A stretch of DNA of 64,000 nucleotides from Flavobacteriales bacterium (GTDB lineage: Bacteria; Bacteroidota; Bacteroidia; Flavobacteriales_F; PHOS-HE28), in the NCBI GenBank assembly GCA_016788635.1, contig JAEUSU010000041.1:186001-250000 (forward strand), written 5' to 3'. Under the pieces are notes generated by a model. The model saw only the letters and a program-made list of their open reading frames with translations. It searched no databases and was not told where the DNA came from. Position 1 is the stretch's first letter, and every line of letters begins with the position of its first letter. Positions 58,841 through 64,000 of the stretch are shown piece after piece. A program made the position numbers and the translations under genes.

Positions 58841-59619
58841 GCCCATTGATCGAAAACGGCGAGCCAACGCTCGCTCATGGCCACGCCCAAGGCCGGGGTG
58901 GCGGGGCCAGGGGGGGCTGGGGTGCAGGTGCCGAAGTAGGTATGCAGCAAGGTGCGCTCATCGGCGGCGAGGCGCGGGCCGGCCAGCAGCAGGCGGGTGC
59001 TGTGCGGCGTATTGCCCGTGCGCTCCGCCGCTAGCAGGGCGAAGTAGAGCACGTCGGTGACATCCGGTGCGTGGAAGGCATTGCTGAGCAGCACGTGCCC
59101 GTCACGCACCACCACCAGGTCCACACGGCGGTCATCGCGGTGCAGCAAGAGCAGCGGCTGGGTGGTGGCGCGGGCCAGCGCGGCACGCACCAGCAGGGCT
59201 TGCAAGGGCAGTGGCTGGGCCTCGGGATGGTCGGCCAGCGTGGTGCGCGTGGCGGTTTCGCCCGGCAGGTACAGGCAGCGTGCGGAAAGCTCGGCGACCG
59301 GTTCCTCCCGGGGCTCTCCCGTGGGAAGCGGGCCATGCACCAGTTCCAGCACCTGACGCTCCAGGCCGGGTGCCAATGCGCCTACCGGCACAAGGGTGCT
59401 TAGCTCGGGTAGGGCAACAAAGGTGGTGCGCCCAGGTTCGTGCGGTTGTTCGGGTCCAGCGGACACCCGATCGCCTGGTCCTGCTGCGAAGGCCACACAA
59501 CGTCCTGTGCGGACCTCATGCGCGCTCCATGCCGATGCGGTGGGGGAGTGGAACAGCGACAAGTGGTAAGCACGCGGCAGCGTGGGGTCGTAGGCCTGCG
59601 CCTTCCAAGCCTCCTCCAT
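58828..59619 (-). CDS. DUF3822-family protein
   Basis: Product of 263 residues with no signal peptide. LSLFHSPTASAWSAHEV and FVALPELSTLVPVGAL at the N-terminal half, and LLLHRDDRRVDLVVVRDGHVLLSNAF in the second half, match the DUF3822 family known only from Bacteroidota, usually found just upstream of rsmD as here. The fold is thought to be actin/ASKHA-like, but function is unknown. Confidence 0.8.
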   Translation of the reverse strand: MEEAWKAQAYDPTLPRAYHLSLFHSPTASAWSAHEVRTGRCVAFAAGPGDRVSAGPEQPHEPGRTTFVALPELSTLVPVGALAPGLERQVLELVHGPLPTGEPREEPVAELSARCLYLPGETATRTTLADHPEAQPLPLQALLVRAALARATTQPLLLLHRDDRRVDLVVVRDGHVLLSNAFHAPDVTDVLYFALLAAERTGNTPHSTRLLLAGPRLAADERTLLHTYFGTCTPAPPGPATPALGVAMSERWLAVFDQWACAS

Positions 59620-59628
59620 GGCGGGAGG

Positions 59629-60381
59629 TTATTCGCCGGTCCAGTTGCCGGAGGTGGAGGCCTTCTCCAGGCTGCCCACCATCAATGTATCACCGGCCAC
59701 CATCGGGCTGGGGTCCTTGGCCACGAACACCGGCACGTTGCGGCCGCTGCTGCTCACCACTCCAGACTTCAAGATCAGGGGCTGGCCGGTGATGGGCTGC
59801 ACGCCCAGTTTGTCCGGGTTGAAGGCATAGGCGCGGTTGTGCATGGCCTTCTTCGTGAGGAAGGTGCTGTCCAGCACGGGCACCAGAATGGTGTCGCGCA
59901 CGATCAATTGCAGTTTCAGCGCTTCCTCCTCGCTGAGCGTATCCGGCTTCTGCCCGATGGCGCGGATCAGGGGCATTTTCCCCTCCTTCACAAAGCTGCG
60001 AAGCACTTCCATGTTGCCGGTGTATCCCCCATACACCTGACGGAATACGAGTTGTGCGTTGCGCACGTCCTTCAGCGCCTGGATCACTTGGGTGTCCGTA
60101 CGTTTCTTCAGCGCCTGGAACTCCAGTACCTCCTTCACGCTGCGGTAGTCACGCCAGGCAAGCGCCACGGCACCCACGGCACAGGCAATGCCGATGATCT
60201 TGCCAGCGGAACGTGAGATGATGCCCAGTTGCAGCAGCAACATGATCACGCCGGTGAGCATGGCCAGGCCGGCACCGAGCAGCACCCAGGTGTTCTGGCC
60301 CTGTTGCAAGCCCAGGAACAAGAGCGTGGCACCGCCCACCGTCAACAGGGCGGGAAAGACGTAAGTGGTCAACTGTTTCAT
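59629..60381 (-). CDS. conserved membrane protein of unknown function
   Basis: Product of 250 residues from MKQLTTYVFPALLTVGGATL. Three N-terminal helices are followed by a coiled-coil-like stretch (VLEFQALKKRTDTQVIQAL KDVR region, about 85-110) and a soluble domain ending GSLEKASTSGNWTGE. I do not recognise the family; the helices plus an assembly-like soluble part suggest an envelope protein. A perfect minus-strand -7 element TACTTTTG lies at 60407-60414. It starts the unit DUF3822-rsmD-coaD-TlpA. Confidence 0.7.
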   Translation of the reverse strand: MKQLTTYVFPALLTVGGATLLFLGLQQGQNTWVLLGAGLAMLTGVIMLLLQLGIISRSAGKIIGIACAVGAVALAWRDYRSVKEVLEFQALKKRTDTQVIQALKDVRNAQLVFRQVYGGYTGNMEVLRSFVKEGKMPLIRAIGQKPDTLSEEEALKLQLIVRDTILVPVLDSTFLTKKAMHNRAYAFNPDKLGVQPITGQPLILKSGVVSSSGRNVPVFVAKDPSPMVAGDTLMVGSLEKASTSGNWTGE

Positions 60382-60406
60382 GGATCGGCCTCGGTTCAGG
60401 CGGAGC

Positions 60407-60414
60407 CAAAAGTA
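60407..60414 (-). promoter_or_regulatory. -7 element of the 60381 to 56320 minus-strand unit
   Basis: Minus-strand TACTTTTG, a perfect TAnnTTTG match, 25 bases before the ATG at 60381. Confidence 0.5.
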
Positions 60415-60445
60415 GGATAATTTCCACCCCGCTTTCGCCGCGTTC

Positions 60446-61915
60446 ATGGGCCGGCGGCCACCGTTCCCCGATCCGCATAAGGCCTTGTCCCACACGGTTT
60501 CCCACCCGCTCGCAGAACGCCTTTTGCGCACCTTGGGCCATGCCCCCACGCCCGGCCAGCAGCGTGCCATTGAGGCCCTGCAAAGGCTGCTCACCACCAC
60601 CACACCACAGGCCACATTGGTGCTGAAAGGCTATGCCGGCACAGGCAAGACCACCTTGGTGGGCGCACTGGTGCAGGTGCTGCGTGCGGAACGGCGCCCC
60701 GTGGTGCTGCTGGCCCCCACCGGCCGTGCCGCCAAGGTGCTCAGCGCGTATGCGCGGCAGTCCGCCAGCACCATCCACCGGCGCATCTATCGGGTGGGCG
60801 AAGGGGAGGATGGCTTCGGCCTCAGCCTGTCCGCCAACCGCGATGCGGGGGCGCTCTTTATTGTGGATGAAGCGAGCATGATCGGAACGGGGGGGGAGGG
60901 TGGGCTCTTCCGCCGCGACCTCTTGGAGGACCTCTTCACCCACGTGTTCGAACATGACGATTGCCGGCTGCTGTTGATCGGCGATCCGGCCCAGCTGCCC
61001 CCGGTGGGCAGTGCGGAGAGCCCTGCGTTGGATGTGAAGGGGTTGCGCGAACGCTTTGGGCTGGCCGCCGGCACCGTGGAGCTTACCGATGTGGTGCGCC
61101 AGCAGGAGGACAGCGGCATACTGGCCAACGCCACCGCGCTACGCGCCCTGCTCCGGGACCCCGAGCCCCTGCCCCGTTTCACGCTGGGCAGCCCGGACAT
61201 CACGCGCACCACCGGCACCGACCTGCAGGATGAACTGGAGAGCGCCTTCGCGCGCTTTGGGGATGAGGAGGTATGCCTGATCACCCGCAGCAACAAGCGC
61301 GCCTACCAGTACAGCATGCAGGTGCGGGCGCGCATCCACGGCTTCGAGGAGGAGTTGAACGCGGGCGACCGCTTGATGGTGGTGAAGAACGACTACTACT
61401 GGGGCGCGCGCAACGGCCGGCCGGAACTGATCGCCAACGGCGAGCTGCTGGAGGTGCTTCGCGTGCGTGATGTGGAGGAGCGGTATGGCCACCGTTTCCT
61501 CTGGATCGAGGCCGCTTGGTACAACGGTGCCGAAAGGCGCGAGGGCGAGGTGCTGGTGATGCTCGACGTGCTGGCCCTGGACGCACCGGCACTGCCGCAT
61601 GCCCGCCGGCGTGCCTTGCAGGAGGCCGTGGTGCAGGGTGTGGCGGTGCGCTCCCGCGCGGCACTCTTCCGCATGCTGAAGGAGGACCCACACGTGAACG
61701 CGCTGCAGGTGAAGTATGCCTATGCGGTGACCTGCCACAAGGCACAGGGCGGGCAGTGGCGCGGCGTGTTCGTGGACCAGGGCTACATCACCGAGGAGAT
61801 GATCGACACGGAATACGTGCGCTGGCTATACACCGCCATCACCCGCGCCAGCGAGAAGCTCTGGCTGGTGAACTTCCATCCGCGGTTCTTTGGGGAGGAT
61901 GAGGATCGAGCATGA
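60446..61915 (+). CDS. RecD2-like superfamily 1B DNA helicase
   Basis: Product of 489 residues. Walker A is KGYAGTGKTTLVGAL (about residue 62), motif II is IVDEASMIG, and motif III is LLIGDPAQLPPVGS. The C-terminal 2B-like part has YAVTCHKAQGGQWRGVFVD and LYTAITRASEKLWLVNF. It lacks the N-terminal extension of full RecD2, and no recB/recC genes adjoin. A 5'-3' repair or recombination helicase is expected. Divergent from the 60381 gene. Confidence 0.9.
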   Translation: MGRRPPFPDPHKALSHTVSHPLAERLLRTLGHAPTPGQQRAIEALQRLLTTTTPQATLVLKGYAGTGKTTLVGALVQVLRAERRPVVLLAPTGRAAKVLSAYARQSASTIHRRIYRVGEGEDGFGLSLSANRDAGALFIVDEASMIGTGGEGGLFRRDLLEDLFTHVFEHDDCRLLLIGDPAQLPPVGSAESPALDVKGLRERFGLAAGTVELTDVVRQQEDSGILANATALRALLRDPEPLPRFTLGSPDITRTTGTDLQDELESAFARFGDEEVCLITRSNKRAYQYSMQVRARIHGFEEELNAGDRLMVVKNDYYWGARNGRPELIANGELLEVLRVRDVEERYGHRFLWIEAAWYNGAERREGEVLVMLDVLALDAPALPHARRRALQEAVVQGVAVRSRAALFRMLKEDPHVNALQVKYAYAVTCHKAQGGQWRGVFVDQGYITEEMIDTEYVRWLYTAITRASEKLWLVNFHPRFFGEDEDRA

Positions 61916-61936
61916 TCGCTGGATCCTGCTTCCGCC

Positions 61937-61944
61937 TACCTTCG
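61937..61944 (+). promoter_or_regulatory. -7 element directly ahead of 61948 gene
   Basis: TACCTTCG, three bases before the ATG at 61948, inviting a leaderless transcript. Confidence 0.5.
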
Positions 61945-61947
61945 GGC

Positions 61948-64000
61948 ATGACCCGTTCCCTGCTGCTCTTCCTCCCGCTTGTAGTGTCGTGCCTGGGTTG
62001 CGCACGCACCGGGACCGACAATGAGCCCTCTGCCCCCGCAGAGTATCGCCGCTCCGTGGCCTGGCAATTGGAGCGCACCAAGGATCCCGCCACGGGCCGC
62101 GTGCCGCAGCACATCCGCCGCAAGGAGCTCGCCTTCGCCAAGACCCTGCCTGCGCGCAGCGGGGCCAAGAGCCTGGCCTGGACGCACCGCGGTCCGCGCA
62201 ACCGCGGAGGGCGCACGCGCGGCTTCGCCGTGGACGTGACCAACAGCCAGGTGCTGCTGGCCGGAGGTGTCTCCGGTGGCATCTGGCGCAGCACCAATGC
62301 TGGGCAGAGCTGGACCAAGACGCTGGCCCCGGCCTTCGTGCAGAACATTTCGTGCCTGGCGCAGGACACGCGCACCGGCAGTGAGCAGGCCTGGTACGCT
62401 GGCACGGGCGAGAACTACGGTATCGTCAGCGGCACCAGCTTCACCGCGCTGCTGCCCGGCGATGGCATTTTCAAAAGCATGGACGGCGGGCTCTCCTGGG
62501 CGCAGCTTCCTTCCACCGTCGCAGGCGACCATGAGAACTACACGCGCAACGGCAGCTTCAAACAGGTGAACAGCATCTGTGTGGACCCCGTGCGCGCGGA
62601 CAGCAATGTGGTGCTCGCGGCCGTGTTCAATGGCATCTTTCGCAGCAATGATGGCGGTGCCACCTGGCGGGCCGTGCTCGGTCTGGACACGACCATCAGC
62701 CAGACCAGTGAGTATACCGAGCTGCGTGTGACGTCCACTGGTGTGTACTACGCCTCCATTGGCGTGGGCAGCCCCAGCCGCGGCCTGTGGCGCAGTGCGG
62801 ACGGCATCAGCTGGACCAACATCACCCCGGCGGGTTGGAGCCTGAACGCGGAGCGCACCCTCCCCGCTATCGACCCCGGCGATGAGCACGTGGTGTACTG
62901 GTTCGCGCGTACGCCCGGCGTGGGCACGCAGGGTCACAGCTTCTGGAAGTACACCTACCTGAGCGGCACTGGGGCGGGTGCCGACGGCGCGTGGGAGAAC
63001 CGCAGCGCCAACCTGCCCAATGGCAGCTGCACGGGCTACTTCAACTTCGATTTCGGCTACATCAACACCCAGAGCAACTACGACATGTGCCTGGCCGTGC
63101 ACCCCACGCTGCCCAACGTGGTCTACCTCGGTGGCACCAGCCTCTACCGCAGCAGTGATGCCTTCACATCCAACGCCAGTACAAAATGGATCGGTGGCTA
63201 CAAGTGCACGCCTTCCGATCCAAAGGACTACGTGTATGACAACCACCACCCGGACCAGCACTGGGTGGCCTTCGATCCAGCGGACCCGACGCGCCTGTAC
63301 AGCACCAACGATGGCGGTGTTCAGGTGAGCACCGATCCGCTGGCGGACAGCGTGCTGTGGACCGACCTCAACACCGGTTACATCACCACGCAGTTCTATA
63401 CCATCCACCTGGAGGAAGGCGAGGCCACCAACGACCTGCTCCTGGGTGGCACACAAGACAACGGTGCGTGGCTGGCCACCTCGGAGGATATCGCGGATGA
63501 CTGGCACTATGTGCACATTGATGATGGGGCCTACGGCGCATTGCCCCAGGGCCTGCCCTTCATCCTCACCAGCAGCCAGGCCGGGCGGCTGTACAAGAAG
63601 ACCCTTGACGCGTCGTACCAGATCACGGGCTTCGAACGCATCGATCCCATCGGCGGCACCAACACCTACAACTTCATCAACCCCTTTGTGCTGGACCCGG
63701 TGAACAACAATGTGCTTTACTGGGTGAGTGCCGCGCGCATCTGGCGCAACAACGACCTGGCGGGCATACCGGTCACCAACAATTGGTACGACCGCATCAG
63801 CACCAACTGGGAGAACCTCAACGCCACGGCCCTGCCCGCCAGTCAGCGCATCACCGCACTGGTCATCAGCCGTGCACGCCACACCACCCTGTTCTACGGC
63901 ACGGTGAACAGCAAGCTGTACCGCTGTGATAGTCTGCATTCCGCCAGCCCTGTGCGCACGGAGATCACCTCACCGCTCTGGCCGGCCAACAGCTACGTGA
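61948..64000 (+). CDS. sortilin-type beta-propeller lipoprotein, 3'-truncated by window edge
   Basis: The frame is open from ATG 61948 to the end of the window (684 codons visible). LFLPLVVSCLGC is a lipoprotein or signal sequence. Then come WTHRGPRNRGGRTRGFAVD and BNR/sortilin-type repeats (GGIWRSTNAGQSWTKT, GIFKSMDGGLSWAQL, GIFRSNDGGATWRAV). It is a relative of the 49167 gene. A C-terminal T9SS domain is expected outside the window but cannot be seen. Confidence 0.87.
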   Translation, partial: MTRSLLLFLPLVVSCLGCARTGTDNEPSAPAEYRRSVAWQLERTKDPATGRVPQHIRRKELAFAKTLPARSGAKSLAWTHRGPRNRGGRTRGFAVDVTNSQVLLAGGVSGGIWRSTNAGQSWTKTLAPAFVQNISCLAQDTRTGSEQAWYAGTGENYGIVSGTSFTALLPGDGIFKSMDGGLSWAQLPSTVAGDHENYTRNGSFKQVNSICVDPVRADSNVVLAAVFNGIFRSNDGGATWRAVLGLDTTISQTSEYTELRVTSTGVYYASIGVGSPSRGLWRSADGISWTNITPAGWSLNAERTLPAIDPGDEHVVYWFARTPGVGTQGHSFWKYTYLSGTGAGADGAWENRSANLPNGSCTGYFNFDFGYINTQSNYDMCLAVHPTLPNVVYLGGTSLYRSSDAFTSNASTKWIGGYKCTPSDPKDYVYDNHHPDQHWVAFDPADPTRLYSTNDGGVQVSTDPLADSVLWTDLNTGYITTQFYTIHLEEGEATNDLLLGGTQDNGAWLATSEDIADDWHYVHIDDGAYGALPQGLPFILTSSQAGRLYKKTLDASYQITGFERIDPIGGTNTYNFINPFVLDPVNNNVLYWVSAARIWRNNDLAGIPVTNNWYDRISTNWENLNATALPASQRITALVISRARHTTLFYGTVNSKLYRCDSLHSASPVRTEITSPLWPANSYV

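Overview
The window reads as a chromosome segment of a GC-rich member of the Bacteroidota, most probably an uncultivated Flavobacteriales relative. The indicators are three proteins with C-terminal type IX secretion (T9SS) sorting domains, a CHU_C-type gliding/secretion domain, DUF5777 and DUF2490 outer-membrane families, a DUF3822 protein, and many Bacteroidota-style -7 elements (TAnnTTTG or TAnnTTCG) directly ahead of start codons. Genes are dense: no gene-free stretch exceeds 300 bases. I recognised no rRNA, tRNA, CRISPR array, prophage or insertion sequence.
Layout. 1-2226: end of an operon with a TPR protein, two heme c proteins and a DUF5777 barrel. 2264-5552 (minus): nitrosative-stress and respiration block with a di-iron repair protein (RIC), a Crp/Fnr regulator, an Rrf2 regulator and a polytopic heme-oxidase-like protein. 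5695-12344 (plus): clade II nitrous oxide reductase operon (cytochrome c, nosZ, 4-TM protein, nosL, nosD, nosF, nosY). 12468-18035: fasciclin lipoprotein, class II ribonucleotide reductase, small T9SS protein, metallo-beta-lactamase/rhodanese protein. 18116-18597: toxin-antitoxin pair with a nonsense-mutated toxin. 18656-27680: sulP transporter and DUF2490 protein, divergent from a two-component system followed by dabA-dabB (energy-coupled inorganic carbon accumulation). 27714-32654: queD, TSUP transporter, MetE-like protein, pyrophosphatase and an mbnP-mbnH pair. 32752-39017: large T9SS protein, second sulP, DksA-like protein, molybdopterin-fold protein, MFS transporter. 39008-42119 (minus): arsenic operon arsR-arsM-arsC-like-acr3. 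42202-49071: lptF/G-like and tgt, then glycosyltransferase, sigma factor, rsmG, and an ABC exporter. 49167-64000: T9SS beta-propeller proteins (the last runs off the right edge), cytochromes, pyrE, NUDIX, TlpA-like, coaD, rsmD, DUF3822 and a RecD2-like helicase.
How it fits together. The left third equips the cell to reduce N2O at the end of denitrification and to sense and repair NO damage. The DAB module, with a SulP transporter and its own two-component system, suggests bicarbonate supply is regulated. The arsenic operon covers reduction, efflux and methylation.
Most notable signals: (1) a repeat element inserted in frame in both nosY and rsmG, read in the same frame in each; (2) a 22-base box with identical 20-base spacing to a -7 element upstream of both sulP and dabA, bracketing the two-component system; (3) paired GTGAC-N4-GTCAC palindromes ahead of the MBL/rhodanese gene; (4) a broken RelE-like toxin beside an intact antitoxin with an operator palindrome; (5) many promoters placed so close to start codons that leaderless transcription is likely.
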